Of a DNA stretch of 44,142 nucleotides, positions 1 to 8,966 are shown one piece after another. Within the stretch, counting starts at the first letter, position 1; each line of letters starts with the position of its first letter. The notes beneath the pieces were generated by a model that was not told the origin of the DNA, made no database searches, and saw only the letters and a program-made list of their open reading frames with translations. Made by a program: the position numbers and the translations under genes. Source of the stretch: Bacillota bacterium (lineage in GTDB: Bacteria; Bacillota; Desulfotomaculia; Desulfotomaculales; Desulforudaceae); assembly GCA_040757205.1 (NCBI GenBank), contig JBFLXL010000007.1:1-44142 (forward strand), given 5' to 3'.

Positions 1-125
1 TGTATACTTGGAGCACGGTTTCAGGGGGTGACATTTTCTCAGGCCACTTTAACGATCTTAAGGGGTGACATTTTCTCAGGCCAAATTAGCGTGTTCTAAG
101 GTGACATTTTCACTGGCCGTTGACA
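1..125. mobile_element. End of an IS21-like insertion sequence (partial, runs off the left edge)
   Basis: Read outward-in on the minus strand from 125, the sequence begins TGTCAACGGCCAGTGAAAAT, a TGT-type terminus followed by repeated subterminal motifs, which is the organisation known for IS21-family ends. Three copies of a GGTGACATTTTC motif lie at about 37-nt intervals. No transposase (istA) or helper (istB) reading frame is inside the window, so only the end is seen. Positions 120-125 form a TTGACA hexamer pointing into the CBM gene, which could act as an outward -35 element, but I see no good -10 at the right spacing. Assignment to IS21 is from memory of the family and is not certain. 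Confidence 0.5.
25..118 (+). repeat. Three subterminal direct repeats of the IS end
   Basis: Two copies of a 22-bp motif GGGGTGACATTTTCTCAGGC (plus CA) are identical at 25-46 and 62-83. A third, diverged copy (GGTGACATTTTCACTGGCC) is at 100-118. The periods are 37 and 38 nt. Such repeats are the usual binding sites for an IS21-type transposase. Confidence 0.75.
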
Positions 126-240
126 GGCTCCTGTGAAATTTTTCTCTATTCCCTGGAATATTGTGGTTGGTGATACACGAAATACTACTTATTTTTTGCA
201 TCTCCGTGCAGATTCTATTGCTTAAAAGGAGGTCGATACA

Positions 241-558
241 ATGTACGTAGCCCAAGGCCGCAACTTTTTGGACAATCGTGTTGACGTGATCCCCTCTCCC
301 AGCCTGAAGGATCGTCACGCGACCATTCGTTACGAGGGGTTGCTCCAGAAATGTGGTGCCGACCGGGTCTTCATTCATTACGGCTTCGACGGCTGGAAGA
401 GCAACTCTTTCGCCGAGATGCGGCGTGAACCCGACGGCTCATTCGCCTGCTCCATCCCGATGCAGGGCGATAGTGAATGCAACTTCTGCTTCAAGGATGC
501 CGCGAACAACTGGGACAACAACAACGGGTGGAACTGGGCCACCGACATCAGATACTGA
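241..558 (+). CDS. Stand-alone carbohydrate-binding module protein (CBM25/CBM53 starch-binding type)
   Basis: The 105-residue product is essentially one beta-sandwich starch-binding module. The motif HYGFDGWKS (about residues 46-54) and the C-terminal WDNNNGWNW segment (about residues 91-99) match the aromatic and Asn-rich signature of CBM25/53 modules, which bind alpha-glucans. There is no signal peptide, no membrane segment and no catalytic domain, so the protein probably acts in the cytoplasm, perhaps on glycogen; that role is inference. The start is ATG 241 with an excellent ribosome binding site AAGGAGGT at 226-233, 7 nt upstream. It lies between an IS end and a rho-independent terminator (605-632), so it is probably monocistronic. 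It and the next gene are the only plus-strand genes in the window. Confidence 0.8.
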   Translation: MYVAQGRNFLDNRVDVIPSPSLKDRHATIRYEGLLQKCGADRVFIHYGFDGWKSNSFAEMRREPDGSFACSIPMQGDSECNFCFKDAANNWDNNNGWNWATDIRY

Positions 559-604
559 TCCCCCCACCTGAACCGCCACGCGGAACCGAGGTTCACCACC
601 TTAG

Positions 605-632
605 AAAAAGGGCGCGTTACGCGTCCTTTTTT
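605..632 (+). terminator. Rho-independent terminator after the CBM gene
   Basis: The hairpin pairs AAAAAGGGCGCG with CGCGTCCTTTTT around a TTA loop (617-619), with one G-T wobble, and ends in a run of six T residues at 627-632. It lies 47 nt after the CBM stop codon and directly before the next plus-strand gene. Confidence 0.85.
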
Positions 633-677
633 GTGCCGGCCGCCGGGCCATGGTATGATGAGATTTGAGGAGTGTGT

Positions 678-1325
678 TTGCCGATGGTGTATTCCGACGC
701 CCTCCGGTACCGGTGGACCAAGGCCGCCCGGGAAAAGGTGGAGATGCTGCGCCGCCTTCATCCCGAGGATGACCGTCGTCAACTGGCCCAAAAACTGATC
801 ACCGACAAGGCGGTGACCTGCGGCGCGGTCGGGGCGCTCACCGCCCTGCCGGCCATCGTGCCGGGATTCGGCACGCTGATCGCGATCCTATCCGGGGTGA
901 TGGTGGACGTGATGGTACTGGGTGCCCTCCTCTACCGGTTGGTGCTGGAGATGGCCATTGTCTACGACCGCAACCCTGATGCTGTTGAAGTACAGAAGGA
1001 AGCCCTCTGGGTCTTCGGCATGGCCGCCGGAGTGCAGTCGGCGGGCAAAAAGGCGGCCCGGATCACCGCCGGGCACCTGTCCGCCCAGATGGCCGCCACC
1101 GGGATGAACCGGCCGCTCATTTTCCTGGGGTTGCGCGCCAGCCAGCGCTCGGTTCTGGGCCGGGTGATCCCCCTTTTCGGGGTGGTTGTCGCCGGCGGTA
1201 TCAGTTTCTTCTTTGCCCGCGCGATCGGCAACCGCATCTTCAGGCACTACGAGGGTACCGAAAAAACACAGACCGGCCCTTGGAAGGGCCGCACCGTCGA
1301 GACGGATTACCGGGTTCTCCAGTAA
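678..1325 (+). CDS. EcsC-like membrane-associated protein
   Basis: The product is about 215 residues. It has a polybasic amphipathic N-terminus, a hydrophobic segment with the pattern ALPAIVPGFGTLIAILSGVM (about residues 55-75) followed by MVDVMVLGALLYRLVLEMA, and a second hydrophobic stretch near residue 165 (IPLFGVVVAGGISFFFA). The P-G-x-G-T motif after an Ala/Val-rich segment is reminiscent of EcsC-family proteins, whose biochemical role is unclear. The GAGGAG ribosome binding site at 667-672 favours a TTG start at 678; ATG 684 and GTG 672 are also in frame. The gene is convergent with the rhomboid gene, with only 3 nt between stop codons and no obvious terminator. The family call is moderate at best. 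Confidence 0.55.
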   Translation: MPMVYSDALRYRWTKAAREKVEMLRRLHPEDDRRQLAQKLITDKAVTCGAVGALTALPAIVPGFGTLIAILSGVMVDVMVLGALLYRLVLEMAIVYDRNPDAVEVQKEALWVFGMAAGVQSAGKKAARITAGHLSAQMAATGMNRPLIFLGLRASQRSVLGRVIPLFGVVVAGGISFFFARAIGNRIFRHYEGTEKTQTGPWKGRTVETDYRVLQ

Positions 1326-1328
1326 AAC

Positions 1329-2012
1329 CTATTGTCGGCCGGCCGTCCGTGAGCCCGCCGCCATGAACTTCATCAACAGCATCCCGGCCGCGAAGCCGCC
1401 TACATGCGCCCACCACGCGACCATATTGGCCGGGCCGGTGACGGCCAAAACCCCGTAGAGGAGCTGGAGGCCGATCCAGAGAAACAGGAACAGCACGGCC
1501 GGAACCTTCACGAAAGTGATGAAGAACAGAATCGGAACCAGGGCCAGGATCCGGGAACTCGGAAAAGTGATGAAGTACGCTCCCAACACTCCGGCCACCG
1601 CGCCGGAGGCCCCGATCGTCGGAATCAACGAGCCGGGAGCGCTCACGATGTGAGCCAGCCCTCCCGCGAAGCCGGCCAGGAGGTAGAACAGCAAAAACCG
1701 CCCCCGCCCCAGAACATCCTCGACGTTATCCCCGAACACCCAAAGGTAGAGCATATTCCCCAACACGTGAAACCACCCGCCGTGGAGGAACATGGAGGTC
1801 ACCACCGGTATCCAGGTGTCAAGCACCAAGGGAGCCTGTAAAAACATCTGAATCTGCAGGGCGGGCACGATTCCGAAAGCAGTCACTAACCGCTGCAGCT
1901 CACCTGGAGAAAGCGCGATGGAGAACAAAAAGACCGTGAGGTTGGCGACGATGATGGCAACGGTGACGACCGGAAAGCGGCGGGTCCGGATTGTATCGCG
2001 CAGCGGTATCAA
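1329..2012 (-). CDS. Rhomboid-family intramembrane serine protease
   Basis: This 227-residue polytopic membrane protein cleaves transmembrane substrates within the bilayer. Six hydrophobic segments are visible. The catalytic serine is in GASGAVAG (about residue 135) and the catalytic histidine in AHVGGFAAG near the C-terminus. The upstream motif HGGWFHVLGNMLYLWVFG carries the His and Asn residues that form the oxyanion site in rhomboids. The start is TTG 2012, preceded by GGAGGGG about 7 nt away. It is the last gene of the minus-strand series and ends 3 nt from the convergent EcsC-like gene. Its substrate cannot be deduced. Confidence 0.9.
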   Translation of the reverse strand: MIPLRDTIRTRRFPVVTVAIIVANLTVFLFSIALSPGELQRLVTAFGIVPALQIQMFLQAPLVLDTWIPVVTSMFLHGGWFHVLGNMLYLWVFGDNVEDVLGRGRFLLFYLLAGFAGGLAHIVSAPGSLIPTIGASGAVAGVLGAYFITFPSSRILALVPILFFITFVKVPAVLFLFLWIGLQLLYGVLAVTGPANMVAWWAHVGGFAAGMLLMKFMAAGSRTAGRQ

Positions 2013-2108
2013 CAGCAGCCCCTCCTGCCCGGATCCGGGCCCGCGATTTTAAAAACCTTGCTTCCAGTATGCCCGGCACCGGCCGTGGTGATCGCTTCCG
2101 CCCCGCAC

Positions 2109-3257
2109 CTAAAGGTTGCGTTCCAGAATGGCGGTCAGGTCGGCGCGAGTCGCCTTGCGGGGGTTGGCCGCCAGAGAAGCGCTTTCAAGCGCCCCGGCAA
2201 CCAGTTCGGGGACAGCCTCCCCGGTCAGGCCGAGAGCGCCGAGCTTCTCCGGCAACCCCAGCCGGGCCGACAGGCGGACCACATAATGGTGGAAGCGCCC
2301 GGCCGCCTCGGAATCCGAAGCGCTTGGCTGAGCCACGCCGATGGTCCGGGCCAATTGGGCGTACTCGTCTTCGGCCACGGCCATGTTGAATTCCACCACG
2401 TAAGGCAAAAGCACCCCGCATACCAATCCGTGCCCCAAGCCGTAACGCGCACCGACCGGAGACGCCAGGGCGTGCACCGCGCCGGCCCGCGCCGTGTTGA
2501 GCGCCATTCCGGCCAGTACGCTGCCCAAAAGCATGCTTTCCCGGGCGTCCCGGCGCCCGGGATGGTGGCAGGCCGTGTAGAAATTCTGCGCGATCAGGCG
2601 TACGGCCTCCCGGCTCAACGCGTTCGTATACGGGGTGGCCCAGCGGGAGGTGAAGGCTTCAACGGCATGCGTGAACGCGTCCATTCCGGTCTGCGCGGTC
2701 AAGCTCCGCGGCATGGACATGGTTAAAATGGGATCGGCCACGACCGTGCGGGCCATCCACCAGTCCGAGCGCACGCTTTGCTTCCGCCTGGTTGGCGGAT
2801 CAATGAGCACCGCAGTCCTGGTCATTTCCGAGCCGCTGCCGGCGGTCGTCGGCACCGCGACAAAGGGCAGACCGGGGGCCAGGATCTCCCGGCCGTTCAG
2901 ATAGTCCAGCGCCGGGCCGTCCGCGTGCGCCAGTCCGGCGATCATCTTGGCGGCGTCCAGTGCACTACCCCCGCCCGCACCGATCACCACCGTGCAGCCT
3001 TCTTCCCGGGCCCGGCGCCGTCCGGCTTCCACCACGTCCACCGCCGGCTCCGGCGGCACCTCCGCAAAGCTGATTACTTCGATCCCGGAAATCGCCAAGG
3101 GCTGGGTCACCCGTTCGATGTTTCCGGACTTTTTCAAGCTTTCCCGCCCCGTGACCAAAAGCGCCTTCTTGCCCAGTGCGGCCGTCTCTTCGCCCAGACG
3201 ATAGGTGCTGCCCGGCCCGAAAAGCACCCTGGCCGGCGTAAGGATATCAAAAAGCAA
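2109..3257 (-). CDS. Iron-containing (group III) alcohol dehydrogenase
   Basis: The 382-residue product has the full length of the Fe-ADH family, NAD(P)-dependent oxidoreductases that interconvert alcohols and aldehydes. The nucleotide-binding motif GAGGGSALDAAKM is at residues 94-105. The metal ligands can be placed at MDAFTHAVEAF (Asp and His) and in VHALASPVGARYGLGHG (two His). The start is TTG 3257, with GGAGGAGG 8 nt upstream. About 270 nt of non-coding DNA separates it from gpsA, so it probably has its own promoter. Substrate specificity cannot be read from the sequence; 1,3-propanediol, butanol and lactaldehyde dehydrogenases all belong to this family. Confidence 0.9.
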   Translation of the reverse strand: MLFDILTPARVLFGPGSTYRLGEETAALGKKALLVTGRESLKKSGNIERVTQPLAISGIEVISFAEVPPEPAVDVVEAGRRRAREEGCTVVIGAGGGSALDAAKMIAGLAHADGPALDYLNGREILAPGLPFVAVPTTAGSGSEMTRTAVLIDPPTRRKQSVRSDWWMARTVVADPILTMSMPRSLTAQTGMDAFTHAVEAFTSRWATPYTNALSREAVRLIAQNFYTACHHPGRRDARESMLLGSVLAGMALNTARAGAVHALASPVGARYGLGHGLVCGVLLPYVVEFNMAVAEDEYAQLARTIGVAQPSASDSEAAGRFHHYVVRLSARLGLPEKLGALGLTGEAVPELVAGALESASLAANPRKATRADLTAILERNL

Positions 3258-3358
3258 AGAATCTTCCTCCTCCGGTGACTACCACCTAGAGAAAAGTGGC
3301 GATGTTCTTGATTTCCCGCCTTCGGGCACATATCTGGTAGTATTTTCGCGGAACGGCT

Positions 3359-3469
3359 GTGAATTCAGACCAGGCCGGACATTGAGCCGTGTGACTAATC
3401 GAAAACCTCTCTTCCCGGACAACCGCCCGGGAGTGAATTCAGACTTCTCCGGACATTGAGTCGTATGAC
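3359..3469. repeat. Intergenic repeat-insert-repeat, 37/37/37 bp
   Basis: Two imperfect direct repeats, both beginning GTGAATTCAGAC, occupy 3359-3395 and 3433-3469 (37 bp each, 31 of 37 identical by eye). They are separated by a 37-nt insert (3396-3432). They lie in the 270-nt gap between gpsA and the Fe-ADH gene (3258-3528), in which I see no other gene. The repeat sequence is unrelated to the other repeats in the window, but the geometry is the same as at trpB2. Confidence 0.8.
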
Positions 3470-3528
3470 CCGCAATACGTCCACTTCGCGGCACCCGGTG
3501 TCACGCGAGGCGGGCAACTCCACGGCTT

Positions 3529-4575
3529 TCAAGACCTCTTTCTGGACCACCAGACGTCAAATCCGGCCACTTCCTCGATCTCTCGGGTGCGTCCTCTGCC
3601 CATCAGCTGTTTTACGGCTTCGGCCGGGGACAGGCCCTCAAACAGCACCCGGTAGATCTGGTCCGTAATCGGCATTTCCACCCCGTGGATGCGGGACAAC
3701 AAGCGGGCCGCCCGGGTGGTGCGCACTCCTTCGACCACCATGCGCACCGCGGCCTGGGCCTCCTCCAGCGTCTGGCCCCGGCCGATCTCAATCCCCGCCC
3801 GCCGGTTGCGGCTGTGGCGACTGGTACAGGTGACGATCAGGTCGCCCACCCCGGCCAATCCGCCGAAGGTGAGCGGGTTGGCACCGAGCCTGATCCCCAG
3901 CCGGGTGATTTCAGCCAGCCCCCGCGTCATGAGCGCCGCCTTGGCGTTGTCCCCGGATCCCAGTCCGTCGGCGATGCCCGTCCCCAGGGCGATGATGTTC
4001 TTCAAAGCCCCGCCCAGCTCCACCCCGACCGTGTCGGGATTGGTGTAGACCCGCAGGCCCGGGCTCATAAACAACGCCTGAACGGCCTCCGCAGCGGGTG
4101 CGAAGGGCGAAGAGGCGACTACGGCCGTGGGCAGGTTTCGGCCAACCTCTTCGGCGTGACTCGGCCCCGACAAGGCGACGTACCGGGAAAGGTCCGCGGC
4201 GCCCGATTCCTGAAGGTATACCTCGGATAAACGTTGGAGGGAATCCACCTCCAGCCCCTTGGCCACGTTGACCACGACCGCTTCCGCAGGCAGGTGGGCA
4301 TGCGCGGCAGCCAGTACCCCGCGGAAGCCGTGGGAAGGAACGGCGAACACCACCACCGTGCTCCCCGCCAGCACCTCCTCCATCCCGGTGCTGACCCGCA
4401 CCGTTTCCGGCAGTTTCACTCCCGGCAGGTACGCCACGTTTTCGCGGGTGCTTTTCAAGTTTTCGGCCAGACCGGCCCTGCGGGCCCATAACCAGACGGG
4501 GTGACCGTTGCGGGCGAGGTGTACGGCCAAAGCCGTTCCCCAGCTTCCCGCGCCCAATACGGCTACTTTATCCAC
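3529..4575 (-). CDS. gpsA: Glycerol-3-phosphate dehydrogenase [NAD(P)+]
   Basis: The enzyme reduces dihydroxyacetone phosphate to sn-glycerol 3-phosphate, the backbone for phospholipids; PlsY and PlsC, the next enzymes of that pathway, are also encoded in this window. The N-terminal Rossmann motif [14 protein letters not shown] begins a few residues after the start, followed by family motifs [17 protein letters not shown] and the substrate-site segment [20 protein letters not shown]. The product is 348 residues, a normal length. I chose GTG 4575 because AGGAG lies 8 nt before it and it leaves 13 nt after purQ; an ATG at 4617 would overlap purQ and add a non-homologous extension. It appears co-transcribed with purLQ. 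Confidence 0.95.
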   Translation of the reverse strand: MDKVAVLGAGSWGTALAVHLARNGHPVWLWARRAGLAENLKSTRENVAYLPGVKLPETVRVSTGMEEVLAGSTVVVFAVPSHGFRGVLAAAHAHLPAEAVVVNVAKGLEVDSLQRLSEVYLQESGAADLSRYVALSGPSHAEEVGRNLPTAVVASSPFAPAAEAVQALFMSPGLRVYTNPDTVGVELGGALKNIIALGTGIADGLGSGDNAKAALMTRGLAEITRLGIRLGANPLTFGGLAGVGDLIVTCTSRHSRNRRAGIEIGRGQTLEEAQAAVRMVVEGVRTTRAARLLSRIHGVEMPITDQIYRVLFEGLSPAEAVKQLMGRGRTREIEEVAGFDVWWSRKRS

Positions 4576-4588
4576 CGTCACCACTCCT

Positions 4589-5362
4589 CTACATTTCCCG
4601 CGCGTAGCGGACCGCATTCCGAAATACCGGCAGGCCGTCCGGATCGCCGCCCTCGCCCCGGCGCCAATTCGGGTTCTGGGTCGTCTCCACGGACCTTTCC
4701 GGGTGCGGCATCAACCCCAGGATTAGCCCGGTCGGGTCGGCCAGGCCGGCGACTGCGTTCAAGGAACCGTTCGGGTTGTGCGGGTAAGTTTGAGCCGGGT
4801 CCCCATCGGGACCGACGTAACGGAAGACCACCTGGCCGGTGTTCTCCAGTTCTTGCAACACGCCTTCGGAGGTGTAAAACTTGCCCTCGCCGTGAGCAAC
4901 CTGGTAGGTTACCGTACGTCCCTCAGCACCATGGGTAAAAACCGACCGGCCTTCAATGCGCATCCGAACCCAGCGGCATTCAAACCGACCGCTGTCGTTG
5001 GCCATCAGCGTCGCCGAGATCTCCCCCAGCCGGGCGTAGGGCAAAAGCCCCGTACGCACCAGCACCTGAAAACCGTTGCAGATTCCGAGCACCGGCCGGC
5101 CCCGGACCGTAAACTCCAACAGGGCATCCCGCAGAAACGACGTCAGTTCAACCGCCAGGATCTTGCCGGAATGGACGTCGTCACCGTATGAAAAACCCCC
5201 GGGAATGACCAGCACCGCGTGGTCTGAAAGCTTCCTGCTCCCGTCACGCAGTTCGTTCACGTGCACCAACCGGGGGTCGGCGCCGCACTTCTCGAAGGCG
5301 TAGGCTGTTTCCACGTCACAGTTGGTTCCGTCGGTTCGGAGAATACACACCGGGGGTCTCAC
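4589..5362 (-). CDS. purQ: Phosphoribosylformylglycinamidine synthase, glutaminase subunit PurQ
   Basis: PurQ hydrolyses glutamine and passes ammonia to PurL for the fourth step of purine synthesis. It is a class I glutamine amidotransferase of about 257 residues. The nucleophile cysteine is in GICNGFQVL, the catalytic His in LMPHPERS, and the oxyanion region in [11 protein letters not shown] place the start at GTG 5362, which overlaps the purL stop in a GTGA arrangement and has AGAGGTG about 10 nt upstream; an ATG at 5395 is possible but would give a 37-nt overlap. The tight overlap suggests translational coupling, consistent with the two subunits forming one complex. Confidence 0.95.
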   Translation of the reverse strand: MRPPVCILRTDGTNCDVETAYAFEKCGADPRLVHVNELRDGSRKLSDHAVLVIPGGFSYGDDVHSGKILAVELTSFLRDALLEFTVRGRPVLGICNGFQVLVRTGLLPYARLGEISATLMANDSGRFECRWVRMRIEGRSVFTHGAEGRTVTYQVAHGEGKFYTSEGVLQELENTGQVVFRYVGPDGDPAQTYPHNPNGSLNAVAGLADPTGLILGLMPHPERSVETTQNPNWRRGEGGDPDGLPVFRNAVRYAREM

Positions 5363-8205
5363 GCACCGAACACCTCTTTCATCGGTCTCTGCCACCGGCG
5401 CTTCAAGAACGCCACCGGTACGGAAAAGAGTTCCTTTTCACCGGCTCGCGCCGTGACGGCGCTGTCTGCCGTGGTTTCCCCGATTACCAGGCAGGGCACG
5501 TGCGCAAACACTTCCCCGGGCTCCCGCCCGGGCGTGAGTTCCACCACGAAGCAGCCAGCCGTTTCGTTGAACAGGAAGTGGTCGGGGCGGATGCCGGCGG
5601 GCAGGGTCAAGCGGACTCCGCACCGGCCGCCGAAAGCCATCTCGGCGACGGCGGCCACCAGACCCCCTTCGCTGATGTCGTGGCAGGCGGCGACTGCGCC
5701 GGCGCGGATCGCCCGGTGTACGGCTTCAAAAACCAACCGGAGCACCTCCAGGTCGATTTCCGGCACGCTTCGGCCCAGGAAACCGTGCAGGTCGTAGTAG
5801 GCTGAGCCGCCCAACTGTTCCGGGCGGCGCCCTCCCACCAGCGCCAGGGTGCTCCCGGGCCGCTTCAGGTCGGCGGACACGGTCCGCCGCACGTCCGGCA
5901 CCCGGCCCATCACCGACACGCACAGCACCGGCGGAATCCGGACGGTCAATCCTTCGCCGGTGGTATAGGTGCTGGACAGGCTGTCCTTGCCCGAGATGAA
6001 TGGCATTCCCATGGCCCGCGAGAAATCCACGCAGGCATCCACCGCCCGGTCCAGGGCCCCGAGCGGCCCGACGTCCGGCACCGGCCAGATGAAGTTATCG
6101 ATCAGGGTCATTTCCGCCGGATCGGCACCGGCGGCCACCGCGTTGGAGACGGCTTCGGCGGCGGCCCAAATGCTCCCGTGGTACGGGTCGATCAGGTTCA
6201 GCACCGGGTTTAGGCCGTGGGCGATCACCAGGCCGTAAGGCCGGCCCAGCAGCGGGGTGAGCACCACGGCGTCGTTGGGGGCGTCCAGGTCGGCACCACC
6301 CAGGGGCGGCAGCGCGTTGGTGCCCTGCACTCCGTGGTCGTACAGCCTGATGATCGGTTCCTTCGAACACACGTTCAGGTGCTCCATCACCCTTCCGTAT
6401 AACTCCGCCCAGTCCGAGGGGTGCGCGGGGGGTTCCAGCACGGGTTCCGGATGCTCCGGCGGCTCCCAGGCGGCCTCCAACACGCGCATGCGCAGTCCGC
6501 CGTGCAGGAAGGACATCTCCAGGTCCAGGACGGTCTCACTGTTGTACGTGGCCCGAAAGCGCCCGTCGCCGGTGAACTCACCGATAACCGTGCTCTCCAC
6601 GTTCAAGCGGCGGCAGACCTCCTGAAACGGTTGCCGGTTCTCCGGGGCGACGGCCGCCACCATGCGCTCCTGGCTTTCCGACAGCAGGATCTCCCAGGGT
6701 GCCAACCCCGAGTATTTAAGCGGGGCGGCGTCCAAGGCGAGCAACACGCCCGTATCGGCACCCATTTCCCCCGCCGCCGACGCGAAGCCGCCGGCGCCGC
6801 AGTCGGTGAGCGCGCGGATCAGGTTCTTGTCCCGCGCTTCGAGGATCGCGTCGCTCATCCGCTTTTCCTCGATCGGGTGGCCGATCTGCACCGCCTGTGC
6901 GTTTACGTCCATTGTGCGCTCGGTCATGGCCGCGCTGGAAAAGGTAGCGCCGTGGATGCCGTCCCTTCCGGTGCGCCCGCCGATGACCAGCACCAAATCA
7001 CCCGCCCGGGCCACGCCTTTTGAGCAGCGCGCCTCGGGCAAAATCCCGTAGGCACCCACGATAACGGTGGGTTTGGCCCGAAAGTCCCGGTGAAAATGCA
7101 CCGAACCATTATTGGTCGGGATGCCCATGCGGTTGCCGTAGTCCCGTACCCCGGCCACCACCCGCCGCAACAGGTAATGGGGATGCAGGCAGCCGGGCGG
7201 TATCTCTTCCCACGGAGTGCCGGGCGGGGCAAAGCAGAACATGTCGGTGGAGGCGATTACCCGGGCCCCCTGCCCCGTGCCCATTATATCCCGGAAAACG
7301 CCGCCGCTCCCGGTGGCCGCGCCTCCGTACGGCTCGATCGCCGAAGGGGAATTGTGGGTCTCCACCTTGCCGCAGACGGCCCAACCCTCGTAGAAGGCCA
7401 TCACGCCCGAGTTGTCCACGTAGGCCGATCGTACCAGCGGGTGATTGACGTCCGCGGTGGCCTCCTGCAAACGCTTTAAAAACGGTTTCTTCTCCAGGCC
7501 GCCTACCGTGATTCGGGCCTTGAAAGTCTTGTGCACGCAGTGTTCCGACCAGGTCTGGGCCAGCACCTCCACCTCGCAGTCCGAGGGGTCTCTTCCCGCC
7601 CGGCGGAAGTAATCCTGAATGAGGCGCATTTCTTCCAGGCTCAGAAAGAGCTTGTCCCGGCTCAACTCCATCAGTTGGCCATCGTCCATGCGGCGCAAGG
7701 GGATGATCTCCGTCGCCCGGCCGGCGCCGGCAATCCGCAGGGACTCCGGCTTGGCCGTCACCACATGCTGGATGGTGGTGTTGACCAACAGTCTTTTTGT
7801 AATCAGCCCGATTTCTTCGGGGGTGACCGGCCCGTAAAAGGCGTACTCCTGACTGGAATCGGCGGCCCCCAGGTGCCGAAGTCCCAGATCGTGGGCCGCT
7901 TTTACCAAAGAGGCGGCCTCCGGGTTCATCACCCCGGGCCGGTACGCCACTTCCAGCAGGCGGTCGGCGTCGGTGATCAGGGGCCGGTTTACAGTGTAAT
8001 CCTGAAAGGTCTCCTCCCACAGCAGGCTTTGCGCCAGCAGATCAGCTTGGGCGGGTGTAAGGTCTTCAAACCGGAAAACGCGGGCGGTGCGCACCATCCG
8101 GACACTGGTCAGGCCCAGGGCGGACCTGATCTCGGCCAGCAGCGCTTCACCCGCGGGATCGGGCAGGTTGGTCTTGATCCTGGTGCGGACTTCCTGTACC
8201 GGCAT
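5359..8205 (-). CDS. purL: Phosphoribosylformylglycinamidine synthase subunit PurSL (PurS-like domain fused to PurL)
   Basis: The enzyme converts FGAR to FGAM with ATP and ammonia from PurQ. At about 948 residues it is much longer than a usual small PurL (about 740) and shorter than the E. coli-type fusion (about 1,300). The first ~160 residues carry two PurS-like repeats (one with VEVAYRPGVMNPEAASLVKA-like sequence). The PurL core follows, including QTWSEHCVHKTF, VETHNSPSAIEPYGGAATG and GGRTGRDGIHGATFSS. The glutaminase is separate (purQ). No free purS is seen next to it, as expected if the domain is fused. ATG 8205 is favoured because GGGGAGG ends 10 nt upstream; ATG 8214 is only 1 nt from that site. 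The 155-nt gap to plsY has a possible TAGAAT -10 near the start, but its -35 is poor. Confidence 0.95.
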   Translation of the reverse strand: MPVQEVRTRIKTNLPDPAGEALLAEIRSALGLTSVRMVRTARVFRFEDLTPAQADLLAQSLLWEETFQDYTVNRPLITDADRLLEVAYRPGVMNPEAASLVKAAHDLGLRHLGAADSSQEYAFYGPVTPEEIGLITKRLLVNTTIQHVVTAKPESLRIAGAGRATEIIPLRRMDDGQLMELSRDKLFLSLEEMRLIQDYFRRAGRDPSDCEVEVLAQTWSEHCVHKTFKARITVGGLEKKPFLKRLQEATADVNHPLVRSAYVDNSGVMAFYEGWAVCGKVETHNSPSAIEPYGGAATGSGGVFRDIMGTGQGARVIASTDMFCFAPPGTPWEEIPPGCLHPHYLLRRVVAGVRDYGNRMGIPTNNGSVHFHRDFRAKPTVIVGAYGILPEARCSKGVARAGDLVLVIGGRTGRDGIHGATFSSAAMTERTMDVNAQAVQIGHPIEEKRMSDAILEARDKNLIRALTDCGAGGFASAAGEMGADTGVLLALDAAPLKYSGLAPWEILLSESQERMVAAVAPENRQPFQEVCRRLNVESTVIGEFTGDGRFRATYNSETVLDLEMSFLHGGLRMRVLEAAWEPPEHPEPVLEPPAHPSDWAELYGRVMEHLNVCSKEPIIRLYDHGVQGTNALPPLGGADLDAPNDAVVLTPLLGRPYGLVIAHGLNPVLNLIDPYHGSIWAAAEAVSNAVAAGADPAEMTLIDNFIWPVPDVGPLGALDRAVDACVDFSRAMGMPFISGKDSLSSTYTTGEGLTVRIPPVLCVSVMGRVPDVRRTVSADLKRPGSTLALVGGRRPEQLGGSAYYDLHGFLGRSVPEIDLEVLRLVFEAVHRAIRAGAVAACHDISEGGLVAAVAEMAFGGRCGVRLTLPAGIRPDHFLFNETAGCFVVELTPGREPGEVFAHVPCLVIGETTADSAVTARAGEKELFSVPVAFLKRRWQRPMKEVFGA

Positions 8206-8369
8206 AGACGGCATTCCTCCCCGACAATTCTACCACGCCACCCGGCCTTCGTGCTACTTGTATGCCCCCCGAAAAACAGAGTCGGCGCGCCGAGCGGCTG
8301 CGCGGTGCGCCGGGCCCCGAACCGGGCCGCGGGAGCATCCCACGCGTTGGGCGGGGCTTAACAGGAGCG

Positions 8370-8966
8370 TTACTTGCGGAAACTGAACTTGGACTCCTTC
8401 CCCTTCAGGAGCCGGTCTATGTTCGCCCGGTGCTTGTAAACGGCCACCAGCGCCAGGAAGAAACCGAACAATACGTGGCGCCACCCGGCCCCGCCCAGGG
8501 CGAAGGCCAGCGGCACCGAAGAGACGGCGATAATAGACGCCAGGGAGACGTAACGGGTCAACGCCATCACCGCGATCCACACGGCGGCCGCCGTCGCCAG
8601 GGCCACCGGCGGCAGCATGATCAGCACCCCCAGGCTGGTGGCGATGATTTTGCCCCCCTGGAAGCGCAGAAACACCGACCACCCATGCCCGGCCAGCGCC
8701 GCCGCCGCAGTAAGCAACTCCACGCCCGGCACGCCGAACGCCCTCCCGAGGAGGACGGCGACGATTCCCTTGGTGGTGTCGCCCGCCAGGGAAACCAGTC
8801 CCCAGCCCGGCCCCAGTGTGCGCCATACGTTTGTAGCCCCGATGTTGCCGCTTCCGTGACTGCGGATATCGATGCCCTTGACGTACCGGGCGATCAGGTA
8901 ACCGGTGGGCACGGAACCAACTAGATAACTAAGCCCGATCGCTAGAATAACCGTCAGCGCCATCAT
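8370..8966 (-). CDS. plsY: Acyl-phosphate:glycerol-3-phosphate acyltransferase PlsY
   Basis: PlsY is an integral membrane enzyme that makes lysophosphatidic acid from acyl phosphate and glycerol 3-phosphate. The 198-residue product has the three family motifs: SVPTGYLIAR near the N-terminus, SGNIGATNVWRTLG (residues 38-52) and HGWSVFLRFQGGKIIATSLG (residues 94-113). The third usually reads GGKGVAT; here it is GGKIIAT. Start ATG 8966 overlaps the der stop as ATGA and has AGGAGG about 10 nt upstream; the open frame extending to 9395 is only antisense-free run-through inside der. The C-terminus is basic and cytoplasmic. Together with gpsA and plsC it supplies the start of phospholipid synthesis. 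Confidence 0.95.
   Translation of the reverse strand: MMALTVILAIGLSYLVGSVPTGYLIARYVKGIDIRSHGSGNIGATNVWRTLGPGWGLVSLAGDTTKGIVAVLLGRAFGVPGVELLTAAAALAGHGWSVFLRFQGGKIIATSLGVLIMLPPVALATAAAVWIAVMALTRYVSLASIIAVSSVPLAFALGGAGWRHVLFGFFLALVAVYKHRANIDRLLKGKESKFSFRK

Noticed and set aside
3359-3469. True CRISPR array
   Set aside because: There are only two imperfect repeats and one insert, and the repeat is not shared with the other repeat-insert-repeat loci, so no array exists in the window; only the geometry is CRISPR-like.
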